Shown here: piece by piece, positions 41,200-51,000 of the stretch | Layout: each line of letters begins with the position of its first letter | How positions within the stretch are numbered: position 1 is the first letter of the stretch | DNA from: Pseudoxanthomonas sp. | GTDB lineage: Bacteria > Pseudomonadota > Gammaproteobacteria > Xanthomonadales > Xanthomonadaceae | Length of the DNA stretch: 64,000 bases | Assembly (NCBI RefSeq): GCF_002863005.1 | Contig: NZ_PKDG01000016.1 | Location: 1 to 64,000, forward strand | Direction: 5' to 3' | Translations under genes and position numbers: made by a program | Notes under the pieces: generated by a model | What the model was told of the DNA's origin: nothing | Seen by the model: only the letters and a program-made list of their open reading frames with translations | The model's database searches: none

Positions 41200-42396
41200 T
41201 CAACGGTTTTCGGGCTTGGGCTGGGCCTCGGTCACCGGCTGCACCTTGTTGTTCACCGTTACCTCGGCGTCGTTGCGCAGCTTCAGCAGGCCGCTGGTCG
41301 CCACGCGCTCGCCGGGCTTCAGGCCTTCGGTCACCGCGATCAGGTCGCCGCGGGTGGCGCCGGTCTTGACGAAGCGCTGCCGCACCACCAGCTTCTTGCC
41401 GGTCAGCGGCTTGCCCTGCATGTCCTTTTCGCCCTCGGCGCGCGGTACCTCCTGGATCACGTACACCGCGTTGCCATAGGGGTTGAAGCTGATCGCGGTC
41501 TGCGGGACCACGATGACCTTGCGCGCGTCGCCGGTATCGAAGCCGACATGGGCGAACGCACCCGGCCGCAGGTTGTATTCGGGGTTGTCCAGCGTCGCCT
41601 GCACCTTGAAGTTTCGCGTGGCCGGATCGACCTGCGGCTCCACCGCGGTGACCTCGCCTTCGAACACCTGGCCGGGAAGGGCATCGACCGTGGCGCGGAT
41701 CTTCGCGCCCGGCAGCACCTGGCCCACGCGTTGTTCGGGCAGGGTGAAGTCGAGATAGATCGGATCCAGCGCCTGCAGGCTCACGATGGCGTCGCCGGGG
41801 TTGAGGTACTGGCCCAGGTTGACCTTGCGGATGCCCAGCACCCCGTCGAACGGTGCGCGGATCGTCTTCTGTGCGATCAAGGCGCGCTGCGCCTCGACCT
41901 GTGCCAGCGACGTGGCCGCCACGGTGGCGCGTTCTTCGGCTTCGGCCTGGGAGACCAGCTTGTCGCGGGCCAGCGCCTGCCAGCGGTCGCGCTGCACGGC
42001 GGCGAGCTTGGAAGATGCTTCCAGCGACTTCAGCACCGCCAGCTCGTTGGCGCTGTTGAGCTGCGCCAGCACGGTGCCGGCCTTGACCGGTTTGCCGACG
42101 TCGATCGACAGGCTGCGCACCACGCCGCCGGCCTCGGTGGTGACGTCCGTGCCGTTGATGGCCACGAACGTGCCGACGGCCTGCTGTGCGTCGATCCATT
42201 CTTCCTGCTTGGCCGTCCAGTCGGTCACCGCGGCGGCCGGTTGGGGCATGTTGTCGAAGAAGTCGTTCATGCCCTTGCCCATGATGGCCTTCACGACGAA
42301 CACGCCACCGAAGATCACCGCCACGGCGATCAGCATCAGGATCATGCGGCGGGTGGTGGAGGGTGTTTTCCTTGCGGCTGGGTCTTTCCGTGTCAT
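41200..42396 (-). CDS. RND efflux periplasmic adaptor (membrane fusion protein)
   Basis: 398 aa. One N-terminal transmembrane anchor (MILMLIAVAVIFGGVFVVKA) is followed by lipoyl/barrel-sandwich segments (VRSLSIDVGKPVKAGTVLAQ and IRAPFDGVLGIRKVNLGQYL) flanking an alpha hairpin, then beta-barrel regions. It links the permease to an outer-membrane channel. It is the first gene of a two-gene operon with the permease; no regulator gene is attached to it. Confidence 0.9.
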   Translation of the reverse strand: MTRKDPAARKTPSTTRRMILMLIAVAVIFGGVFVVKAIMGKGMNDFFDNMPQPAAAVTDWTAKQEEWIDAQQAVGTFVAINGTDVTTEAGGVVRSLSIDVGKPVKAGTVLAQLNSANELAVLKSLEASSKLAAVQRDRWQALARDKLVSQAEAEERATVAATSLAQVEAQRALIAQKTIRAPFDGVLGIRKVNLGQYLNPGDAIVSLQALDPIYLDFTLPEQRVGQVLPGAKIRATVDALPGQVFEGEVTAVEPQVDPATRNFKVQATLDNPEYNLRPGAFAHVGFDTGDARKVIVVPQTAISFNPYGNAVYVIQEVPRAEGEKDMQGKPLTGKKLVVRQRFVKTGATRGDLIAVTEGLKPGERVATSGLLKLRNDAEVTVNNKVQPVTEAQPKPENR

Positions 42397-42604
42397 GGGG
42401 ATGTCTTCGGCAGGGCGGGGGAGATCGTTCAGGACGACGAACGGGGGGCGGGGTGATCGACAGGATCAATCGGCGGATTATCACGAATTGAGACGGCCGC
42501 AAGAAGTGCGGGAGGTCAGGCGGGTGGAAAGGGGCCTCGGTGCCGACCTTGCCTGCCCGGGATTGCGGGCAGGGCTGGGCTGCCGTTGTCCGCAGCCCGG
42601 AATA

Positions 42605-42635
42605 CGAAAAGCCCCGGCCTGGCCGGGGCTTTTCG
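42605..42635 (-). terminator. Terminator of the tetR-adaptor-permease operon
   Basis: CGAAAAGCCCCGG pairs with CCGGGGCTTTTCG (13-bp stem) around a 5-nt loop, only 15 nt after the permease stop at 42651. The A/T ends give a T tract on both strands. It separates the two RND operons. Confidence 0.85.
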
Positions 42636-42650
42636 AACGGAGGGCGAGGC

Positions 42651-45600
42651 TCAGCGCGAGGCCGGTTTGTCCCGCTCCAGCAGGTACTCCTTCGACGGCT
42701 CGTCCATCTTGTCGCCCAGCACGCGTCTTACGGCCACGAAGAACACCGGGATCAGCAGCAGGCCCAGGAAGGTGGCGAAGAACATGCCGCCGATGACGCC
42801 GGTGCCGATGGCATGGCGGGCATTGGCACCCGCGCCGGTCGAGATGGCCATCGGCAGCACGCCCATGATGAAGGCGAACGAGGTCATCAGGATGGGACGG
42901 AAGCGCAGGTGGGACGCCGAGATCACCGCGTCGCGCAACGTCTTGCCCTGCTTGCGCTCCATCACCGCGAACTCGACGATCAGGATGGCGTTTTTCGCCG
43001 CCAGGCCGATGATGGTGATCAGCCCGATCTTGAAGAACAGGTCGTTGGAAAGACCCCGCAGCATGGTGAAGGCCAGCGCGCCCAGCGCACCCAGCGGCAC
43101 CACGAGCAGCACGGCCACCGGGATCGACCAGCTCTCGTACAGCGCGGCAAGGCAGAGGAAGACCACCACGATCGACAGCACCATCAGCAGCGTGGCGCTG
43201 TTGCCGGCCAGGATCTCCTGGTACGACATGCCGCTCCAGTCGTAGCCGAAGCCCTGTGGCAGCTGGTCGGTGACGATGTTCTCCATCGTCGTCATCGCCT
43301 GGCCCGACGAACTGCCCGGCGCCGCCGAGCCATTGATGTTCACCGCGGAGTAGCCGTTGTAGCGCGACAGCGACGGCGGCACCGAGGCCCACGACGACTG
43401 CACCACGTTCGACAACGGGATCATCGCCCGGCCCCCGTTGGCGTCGCTCTGCTGGCTGCTCGGAGAATAGATCCTCGCCAGCGACTCGGCGCCGGTGCGG
43501 TACGGCGCGTCGGCGCGCATGTTCACGCGCTTGATGCGGCCTTCATAGAAGAAGTCGTTGACGTACACCGGCGCCAGCATCAGCTGGATGCCGTTGTAGA
43601 TGTCGCTCAACGACATGCCCATCGCCTGCGCCTGCACCCGATCCACGTGCAGCTGGAGTTGCGGTGCGTTCTCGAGGGTATTCGGTCGCACCGCCATCAG
43701 GCTCGAATCCTGCGCGGCCGCCCCCAACAGCTGGTTGCGCGCCGCCATCAGGGCTTCTTCGCCCAGGCCTGCGCGGTCCTGCAGCCACATGTCGAAGCCG
43801 CCGAACTGGCCCAGGCCCTGGATCGTCGGCAGGTTCACCACGAAGATCTGCGCGCCCTTGATGCCGTAGAAACGCTGGTTGGCCTGCTGGATGAACTCCG
43901 GCACGGTCACGTCGCGCTCGTCCCAGGGCTTGAGGCGGATGAAGGCCATGCCGACGTTCTCGCCACGGCCGAGGAAGCTGAAGCCCGCCACTTCCATCAC
44001 GCCGTCGAAGCCGTCCATCTGCTGCAGCGTGCCACGGACCTGGTTGAACACCTGCTTGGTCTTCTGCAACGTGTTGCCCGGCGGCAGCTGCACGATGGCC
44101 AGCGCATATCCCTGGTCTTCCTCAGGGACGAAGCTGCTGGGCAGTCGAGTGAAGAGGAAGCCCGCCAGCACCGTCAGCAGCGCGAACACGATCATCCAGC
44201 GCGGGGCGTGCTTGATCGCGGCGCCGATGTGGCCCACGTAGGTTTTCTCGAGCTTGCCGTAGTACTTCTCGAACGTCCGGAAGATGACGTTCTTCTTCTC
44301 GTGGCTGTCGTGCTCGTGCTGCTTCAGGAACGTCGCGCAAAGCGCCGGCGTGAAGCCCAGCGCCAGGAAGGCGGAGAACGCCATCGAGATGGCGATGGTC
44401 AGCGCGAACTGCTTGTAGATCTCGCCCGAGGCGCCGCCCTGGAGCGCCGACGGAATGAACACCGCCGCCAGCACCACGGTGATCGCGATGACGGCGCCAG
44501 TGATCTGGCCCATCGCCTTGATGGTCGCTTCGCGCGGCGGCAGCTTTTCTTCCGCCATGATGCGCTCGACGTTCTCGATCACCACGATGGCGTCGTCGAC
44601 CACGATGCCGATCGCCAGCACCAGCGCGAACATGGTCAGCTGGTTGATGGTGAAGCCGATCAGGCTCAGGCCCCAGAACGTGCCCAGCAGGGCGACCGGG
44701 ATGACGAGGGTCGGGATGATGGTGGCGCGGAAGTTCTGCAGGAACACCAGCATCACCAGGAACACCAAAATCACCGCTTCGATCAGCGTCTTGACCACTT
44801 CCTCGATCGAGATCTTGACGAAGGTGGTGGTGTCGTACGGCGAGAACCACGTGACCCCGGGCGGGAAGCTCGGCGCCAGTTCATCCATCTTCGCGCGCAC
44901 GGCGTCGGCGACGTTGAGCGCATTGGCACCCGGCAGCAACTGGATGGCGAACGCGCCGACCGGCTTGCCGTTGAACTGGGTGTCGAATCCGAAGTTCTGC
45001 GCACCGAACTCCACGCGCGCGACATCCTTCAGGCGGACGGTGGAACCATCGTTGTTCGCGCGCAGGATGATCTGCTCGAACTGCTCCGGCGAGGTGAAGC
45101 GGCCTTCCGCCGATACCGTGGCCGTGAACGCCTGGCCTTCCGGCGCGGGATCGGAGCCGACCGAGCCGGCGGCGAACTGCACGTTCTGCGCACGCACGGC
45201 CGACAGGGCCTCGGTGGCCGACAGGTTGTAGCCCTGCAGCTTGCCCGGGTCCAGCCACAGGTTCATGGCGTACTCGGAGCCGAAGTGCTGCGTGCTGCCG
45301 ACGCCGGGCACGCGGGCGATCTGGTCGAGCACGCGCGAGGCGACGATGTCGTTCAGGCGATTGCGGTCGATGCTCGCGTTGTCGGACTGCAGGCCCACCA
45401 CCATCAGGAAGCCGGCGTTCGCCTTCGCCACGACGACGCCCTGTGCGGTGACCTCGCTGGGCAGGCGTGGGGTGGCCAGCGATACCTTGTTCTGTACCTG
45501 CACCTGCGCGATGTCGGCGTCGGTACCGGTCTGGAACGTCAGCGTGATCGAGGCCTGGCCGGCGGAGCTGGAACTCGAGCTGAAGTACAGCAGGTTGTCG

Positions 45601-45815
45601 ATGCCCGTCAGTTGCTGCTCGATGACCTGTGTGACGGAGCGTTCGGTGGTCTCCGCGCTGGCACCGGGATAGCTCGCGCTGACCGTGACCTGCGGGGGCG
45701 CGATGGAGGGATAGGATTCGACGCCAAGGTTGAGGATCGCGATCACGCCGGCGAGCGAGATCAGGATCGACACGACCCAGGCGAAGATCGGGTGGTTGAT
45801 GAAGAACTTGGGCAT
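42651..45815 (-). CDS. RND multidrug efflux permease (AcrB/MexB-like)
   Basis: 1054 aa. The N terminus MPKFFINHPIFAWVVSILIS and the porter domain (SASYPGASAETTERSVTQVI) are those of the AcrB/MexB/SmeE group. TM4 carries AIGIVVDDAIVVIENVERIM with the proton-relay Asp pair. Length and 12-TM layout are normal. It lies 15 nt downstream of its adaptor and belongs to the tetR-adaptor-permease operon. A TolC-like channel must be supplied from elsewhere. Confidence 0.93.
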   Translation of the reverse strand: MPKFFINHPIFAWVVSILISLAGVIAILNLGVESYPSIAPPQVTVSASYPGASAETTERSVTQVIEQQLTGIDNLLYFSSSSSSAGQASITLTFQTGTDADIAQVQVQNKVSLATPRLPSEVTAQGVVVAKANAGFLMVVGLQSDNASIDRNRLNDIVASRVLDQIARVPGVGSTQHFGSEYAMNLWLDPGKLQGYNLSATEALSAVRAQNVQFAAGSVGSDPAPEGQAFTATVSAEGRFTSPEQFEQIILRANNDGSTVRLKDVARVEFGAQNFGFDTQFNGKPVGAFAIQLLPGANALNVADAVRAKMDELAPSFPPGVTWFSPYDTTTFVKISIEEVVKTLIEAVILVFLVMLVFLQNFRATIIPTLVIPVALLGTFWGLSLIGFTINQLTMFALVLAIGIVVDDAIVVIENVERIMAEEKLPPREATIKAMGQITGAVIAITVVLAAVFIPSALQGGASGEIYKQFALTIAISMAFSAFLALGFTPALCATFLKQHEHDSHEKKNVIFRTFEKYYGKLEKTYVGHIGAAIKHAPRWMIVFALLTVLAGFLFTRLPSSFVPEEDQGYALAIVQLPPGNTLQKTKQVFNQVRGTLQQMDGFDGVMEVAGFSFLGRGENVGMAFIRLKPWDERDVTVPEFIQQANQRFYGIKGAQIFVVNLPTIQGLGQFGGFDMWLQDRAGLGEEALMAARNQLLGAAAQDSSLMAVRPNTLENAPQLQLHVDRVQAQAMGMSLSDIYNGIQLMLAPVYVNDFFYEGRIKRVNMRADAPYRTGAESLARIYSPSSQQSDANGGRAMIPLSNVVQSSWASVPPSLSRYNGYSAVNINGSAAPGSSSGQAMTTMENIVTDQLPQGFGYDWSGMSYQEILAGNSATLLMVLSIVVVFLCLAALYESWSIPVAVLLVVPLGALGALAFTMLRGLSNDLFFKIGLITIIGLAAKNAILIVEFAVMERKQGKTLRDAVISASHLRFRPILMTSFAFIMGVLPMAISTGAGANARHAIGTGVIGGMFFATFLGLLLIPVFFVAVRRVLGDKMDEPSKEYLLERDKPASR

Positions 45816-45830
45816 GGGGGAGGGTCCTTC

Positions 45831-47012
45831 TTACTCGGCCTTGCCTGGCGCGGGCGCGGGCTTGGCCTGGGCGGCCTTGGCGGCGGCCGCCTGTTCGGCG
45901 GTCACACCCTTGGCCGGCGCGCCTTCCTTGACCTTCTGAAGGCCCTCGACGATGACCTGGTCGCCGGCCACGAGGCCCTCGGTGACCAGCCAATCGGCAC
46001 CGATGGCCTGCTGCGCGCTGACGTTCTTGCGCGCCACGTTGCCGTCCTTGCCGATGACCATCGCATAGGCGCTGACGGTATCGCGCTGGATCGCGCCCTG
46101 CGGGATCAGGAACGCGCCCTTCTGTTCGCCCAGCGTGGCGCGCAGGGTGACGAAGGTGCCCGGCAGGAGGGCGCGGTCCGCATTCGGCAGGGTGGCGCGC
46201 AACGAGACGCTGCCGGTGGCGGGATCGACGACGGTGTCGGAGAAGTCCAGCGTGCCGGTCTGGTCGAGCACCTGCCCGTTGGGCAGCACGATCTGCACCG
46301 TGCGCTGGCCTTCACCGGCCAGCTGCACCTTGCCTGCGCCCTGGGCCTGCTGGATGGCCTGCATCTCGCTGGCGCTCATCGAGAAGTTGGCGTACAGCGG
46401 ATCGATCTGGTCGATCGTGGTCAGCAGCGTGGCATCGCCCTGGCCGACCAGCGCGCCCTCGGTGACCTGCTGTTTGCCGGCGCGGCCGGAGATCGGCGCG
46501 GTGACGCTGGCGTAGCCGAGGTTGATGCGGGCGGACTCGACGTTGGCGCGCGCCTGCTGCACGGCGGCGGCGGCGCTGCGTTCCGCGGCCTCGGCGTTGT
46601 CGAGGTCCGACTTCGACACGAATTTCTGCGGCGCGAGCTGGCGGGCGCGGTCCGCCGACACCCTGGCATTGGCGTAGGACGCCTGTGCCGAGGCCAGGTT
46701 CGCCTGCGCGGCGCTCAGCGAGGCCTGCAACGGCGCGGGGTCGATCAGGAAGAGCACCTGGCCTTCCTTCACGTCGCTGCCTTCCTGGTACACGCGCTTC
46801 TGCACGACGCCGGCCACGCGCGCACGCACGTCGGAGCTGCGGAAGGGCGACAGGCGGCCGACGAGGTCGCGCTGCAGCGGCACATCCTGCGGCGTGGCGC
46901 TAAGCACCACCACTTCGGGGGGCGGCATCTGCTGCGGTTCGGGCTTGCTGCAGGCGGCGAGGATCGCCAGCAGCGCGCTGGCGAGGACGAGGGAACGGAC
47001 GGGGGACGTCAT
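45831..47012 (-). CDS. RND efflux adaptor lipoprotein (AcrA/MexA-like)
   Basis: 393 aa. A lipobox (SALLAILAACSKPE) anchors it to the inner membrane. VVQKRVYQEGSDVKEGQVLF and TAPISGRAGKQQVTEGALVG are the two lipoyl halves around a helical hairpin (LSAAQANLASAQASYANARV). FSDTVVDPATGSVSLRATLP is the beta-barrel signature of AcrA-type adaptors. The C terminus is Ala/Lys/Pro-rich. Its start overlaps the tetR stop (ATGA). Confidence 0.92.
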   Translation of the reverse strand: MTSPVRSLVLASALLAILAACSKPEPQQMPPPEVVVLSATPQDVPLQRDLVGRLSPFRSSDVRARVAGVVQKRVYQEGSDVKEGQVLFLIDPAPLQASLSAAQANLASAQASYANARVSADRARQLAPQKFVSKSDLDNAEAAERSAAAAVQQARANVESARINLGYASVTAPISGRAGKQQVTEGALVGQGDATLLTTIDQIDPLYANFSMSASEMQAIQQAQGAGKVQLAGEGQRTVQIVLPNGQVLDQTGTLDFSDTVVDPATGSVSLRATLPNADRALLPGTFVTLRATLGEQKGAFLIPQGAIQRDTVSAYAMVIGKDGNVARKNVSAQQAIGADWLVTEGLVAGDQVIVEGLQKVKEGAPAKGVTAEQAAAAKAAQAKPAPAPGKAE

Positions 47013-47722
47013 GGGGAAGCTCCGTTTCTTTTTCTTGCAGACGTGGGAAGGGAATGCGATGAGCGGATGCGCCGCCCGGGGGGCGCATCGGAAGGGACCG
47101 GGTCGGGGGTGTCGGATGAAGCCTGGAAGGCGCGCAGAAAGGCATCTACCGCGAACTCGGCCCAGCGTCGGCGCGCGCGATCGCCCGCGCGATGCCGCAC
47201 GCCGAACCGCTGCCGTTCGAAGTCCATTCCCACGATCATGCTGAGCAGCAACTCCGCGGCGTAATGCGGATCGTCATGCCTCAACCTGCCTTGGTCCATG
47301 GCGTGCTGCAGCCAGGTGGCGAGGCGCTGGACCAGAGTATCGCAGGCCTGCCGGTAGAGATCGCGCGCTTCGTCGGGAAACTGGTGCGCTTCCGCCGCCA
47401 GCAGGCGACTGGTGGAGACGATGGCCGGATCGCAGAGATGCCGCAGGTGTTCCGTGGCGAAGTCGACCAGCGCGACGCGGGGATCCTCCACCACTGGCGA
47501 CAGGCGCGCGGTCGCGACGTCCTGGTGCTCCGCGATCACGCTGCGCAGCAGCTCCTGCTTGCTGCCGAAATGCGCATACAGCGTCTGCTTGGAACAGCCG
47601 GCACGGGCGGCGACCGCGTCCATGCTGACGCGGAAGCCCTGTTCCGACATCAGTTCCCGCACGGCGCTATGGACGCGGGCACGACGTTGATCGGGCGCGG
47701 AAAGGTCGGGGGAGGGGCTCAT
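47009..47722 (-). CDS. TetR/AcrR-family repressor of the RND operon
   Basis: 237 aa. The N-terminal helix-turn-helix (FRVSMDAVAARAGCSKQTLYAHFGSK) is the TetR signature. The C-terminal domain is of the AcrR/AefR type with a basic, extended tail. It is the first gene of the operon and its stop overlaps the adaptor start (ATGA), so unlike acrR it is cotranscribed, not divergent. A short palindrome just upstream (47729-47744) may be its autoregulatory site. Confidence 0.88.
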   Translation of the reverse strand: MSPSPDLSAPDQRRARVHSAVRELMSEQGFRVSMDAVAARAGCSKQTLYAHFGSKQELLRSVIAEHQDVATARLSPVVEDPRVALVDFATEHLRHLCDPAIVSTSRLLAAEAHQFPDEARDLYRQACDTLVQRLATWLQHAMDQGRLRHDDPHYAAELLLSMIVGMDFERQRFGVRHRAGDRARRRWAEFAVDAFLRAFQASSDTPDPVPSDAPPGRRIRSSHSLPTSARKRNGASP

Positions 47723-48032
47723 ACGGATTGGACTATACCGTCCAGTTCAGAATTTTGACAGGCTTGAAAACACGGCATTTCCGTGCACAAAGCGAAGGGT
47801 GTACTTCGTGAGGGATGCGTGACGGCGAGGCGCGTGCTTCCGTGCGCTGCCGAATGTTGGTCGCGTTCTCGGCAATCCGCCGAGGCGCTTGCCGACAAAC
47901 GCCCGTTCCGCTCTCGCTAGACAATCCGGCATGCGATTGCAACCCGCGCCAATGACGCCTCGCAGCAAGTTTTGTCACGGCGTCGGGAGATACAATGACC
48001 ATTCGACTACCACTTGTTGAGCCATTCTCTGC
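47723..48032. other. 310-bp divergent promoter region between tetR and glutamate dehydrogenase
   Basis: The left end holds the tetR operator/promoter. The right end has TTGTCA (47972-47977) and TACAAT (47991-47996), boxes spaced too closely (13 nt) to be a standard pair; TACAAT alone may be the -10 of the glutamate dehydrogenase gene. No open frame of note lies between. Confidence 0.5.
47729..47744. promoter_or_regulatory. Candidate TetR operator
   Basis: TGGAC and GTCCA arms surround a 6-nt centre (TATACC) seven bases upstream of the tetR start. The site overlaps a TATAGT -10-like box on the minus strand (47733-47738), so binding would block transcription of the whole efflux operon. Confidence 0.55.
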
Positions 48033-51000
48033 ATGAACGCTGCGCGCAGCCCGAAAAAAGCCGCCAAACCGTCGTCCAAACCGGAAGCCAAGAAGGCCAC
48101 CCACGCGGTGAGCCCGAAGGCCACGCCCACCAGGAAGGTGGCCGCCCGACCGGAGAAGGCGGCGAAGGCCGCGGAAAAGACCGGCAAGGCGATGGCGAAG
48201 GCAGGCGAGGCGTTCTCGCTGGCGCCGATCCTCGACGCGATCCGCAAGCGCGTCTCCGGTGCCGCTGCGCAGGCCGAGGCCCGCACGTTCGCCGAAGCGT
48301 TCTACAAGCGCATGGAGGAAGACGAGTACCCGCACCACGGTGCGGACGGTTGGGCCGCGATCGCCGCCGATACCCTGGCGTTCGCGCGCACCCGCAAGCC
48401 AGGCACCGCCAACGTGCGCATCTTCAATGCCACGCAGAAGACGCACGGCTGGGAGTCGCCGCATACCGTGCTGCAGATCGTCAACGACGACATGCCGTTC
48501 CTGGTCGATTCGGTCAGCATGGCGCTGGCCGAGATGGGCGTGGGCGTGCACGTGCTCGGCCACCCGCTGGTGCGGCTGGCGCGCGACAAGGCCGGCAAGG
48601 TCACCGCCGTGGGCGAGGGCAAGCATGAGTCGCTGATGCTGCTGGAGATCGACCGCCTGCCGCCGGAGGAAATGGCCCAGGTGGAGAAGCGCATCCGCAG
48701 CGTGCTGGAGGAAGTGCGCGCCATCGTGCGCGACTGGTCCAGCATGCGCGAGAAGATGTTGGCCCTGGCCGACGACATGGCCACCCGCCGCATGCCGGTG
48801 GACGACGATGGCCGCCGCGAGGCGCAGGAGTTCCTGCGCTGGGCTGCCGCCGACCACTTCACGTTCTTCGGTTACCGCGAGTACCGCGTCGAGAAGCGCA
48901 CCGGCATCCTCGCCGCCGTCGAGGACAGCGGGCTGGGCCTGCTGCGCGAGGGCGACACCACGCCGCCGCGCAACATCAAGACGCTCGCCGCGCACTACCT
49001 GCCGCAGGGCGGCTCGGTGGACGCGCTGATCCTCACCAAGACCAACCGCCGCTCCACCGTGCACCGCCCGGGCAACATGGATTACATCGGGGTGCTGGAG
49101 TTCGACGCGCAGGGCAATCCGATCGCCGAGCAGCGGTTCATCGGCCTGTACACGTCCAGCGCCTACAACCGCCGCCCATGGGAAATCCCGCTGGTGCGCG
49201 AACGACACGAATACGTCATGCAGAAGTCCGGCCTGTCGCCCAGCGGCCACAGCGGCAAGGCATTGCGCCATATCCTGGAAACGCTGCCGCGCGAGGAGCT
49301 GTTCCAGTCCAGCGACGAGGAACTGTTCCGTACCTCGATGGGCATCCTGGGCCTGCAGGAGCGCGTGCGCAGCAAGCTGTTCCTGCGCCGCGACCGCTAT
49401 GGCCGCTTCTATTCGGCCTTGGTCTACATCCCGCGCGAGCGCTTCAATACCGACGTGCGCCTGCGCATCGAATCGCTGCTCAAGGACGCCATGCGTGGCG
49501 AGTACGTGGACAGCAGCGTGCTGCTCGGCGAGTCGCCGCTGGCGCAGCTGCACATCACCATCCGACCCAAGGCCGGCGAGCAGGTCGAGGTGGACACGTC
49601 CGCGCTGGAAGCGGATATCGCCCACCTGCTGCGCAACTGGCAGGACGACCTGCGCGAAACCCTGATCAGCCGCCATGGCGAATCCAAGGGTCTGCTGCTC
49701 GCAGGCGGCTACGGCCGTGCGCTGCCCGCGGGCTACATCGAAGTCGTGTCGCCGGAAGGCGCGGCGCGCGACGTCGAACATCTCGCTTCGCTGTCGGGCG
49801 CCGACGACCTGCGCCTGAGCCTGCACGAATCGCGCCGCAAGCGTCCCGGGCAGGGCCGCCTGCGCCTGAACCTGTACAGGCAGGAATCCGACATTCCGTT
49901 GTCCGACGCGCTGCCGCTGATGGAGAACATGGGCCTGCGCGTGATCTCGGAGCATCCGTTCCGGCTGGAGACCGCGCAGGGTGCGCGTTACATCCAGGAG
50001 TTCGAGGTCGAGCCGGTCGGTGGCGAGTTCGACATCGACCGCCTCGCGCCTGCGTTCGAGGAAGCCTTCGCCCGCGTGTGGCATGGCGATGCCGAGAACG
50101 ACGGCTTCAACAAGCTGGTGCTGGGCGCCGGCCTGGCGTGGCGCCAGGTCGCGCTGCTTCGCGGCTACTGCAAGTACCTGCTGCAGACCGGCGTGCCGTT
50201 CTCGCAGAGTTACGTGGAAGAAACGCTCAACCGGTATCCCCTGCTGGCCCGCCTGCTGGTGGAGCTGTTCGAAGCGCGCTTCGATCCGTCGACCGGCAGC
50301 GAGAGCAAGGCGCAGGTCAAGGAAGGGCAGGAGCGGTTCGCTGCACAGCTGAAGGCGCTGGCCGGCGACGACGAGGCCGCGGCCAGGACGCTGGCGGCGC
50401 TGGTCGAGGCGCGTGGCGGCAAGCGCGAACAGCAGATCGAAGTCGCGCACCAGTCGCTGCTGAAGCTGATGGACCGTGTCTCCAGCCTGGACGACGACCG
50501 CATCCTGCGCGGCTTCATGGGGGCGATCGAAGCCACGTTGCGCACCAGCTTCTACCAGGTGGACAAGGACGGGAAGCCGGCGCACACCATCAGTTTCAAG
50601 TTCGATTCGGCGAAGGTGCCCGATCTGCCGAAGCCGCGCCCGTACCGTGAGATCTTCGTGTACAGCCCGCGCGTGGAAGGCGTGCACCTGCGCTTCGGTC
50701 CGGTGGCGCGCGGCGGCCTGCGCTGGTCCGACCGTCGCGAGGATTTCCGCACCGAAGTGCTCGGCCTGGTGAAGGCACAGATGGTGAAGAACACCGTCAT
50801 CGTGCCGGTCGGCGCGAAGGGCGGGTTCTTCGTGAAGCGTTCGCCGGTGGGCGGGGACCGTGATGCGGTGCTGGCCGAGGGCATCGCCTGCTACAAGCTG
50901 TTCATCCAGGGACTGCTGGACATCACCGACAACATCGTCGGCAACAGGATCGTCCCGCCGGTCAACGTGGTGCGCCATGACCAGGACGACCCGTACCTGG

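Noticed and set aside
38017..47264. Very long antisense open frames (38017-42456 and 42540-47264, plus strand) opposite the RND genes
   Set aside because: They mirror the permease and adaptor reading frames in high-GC DNA, have low-complexity His/Arg/Gln-rich translations and no ribosome binding site or known domain; the sense genes are unmistakable.
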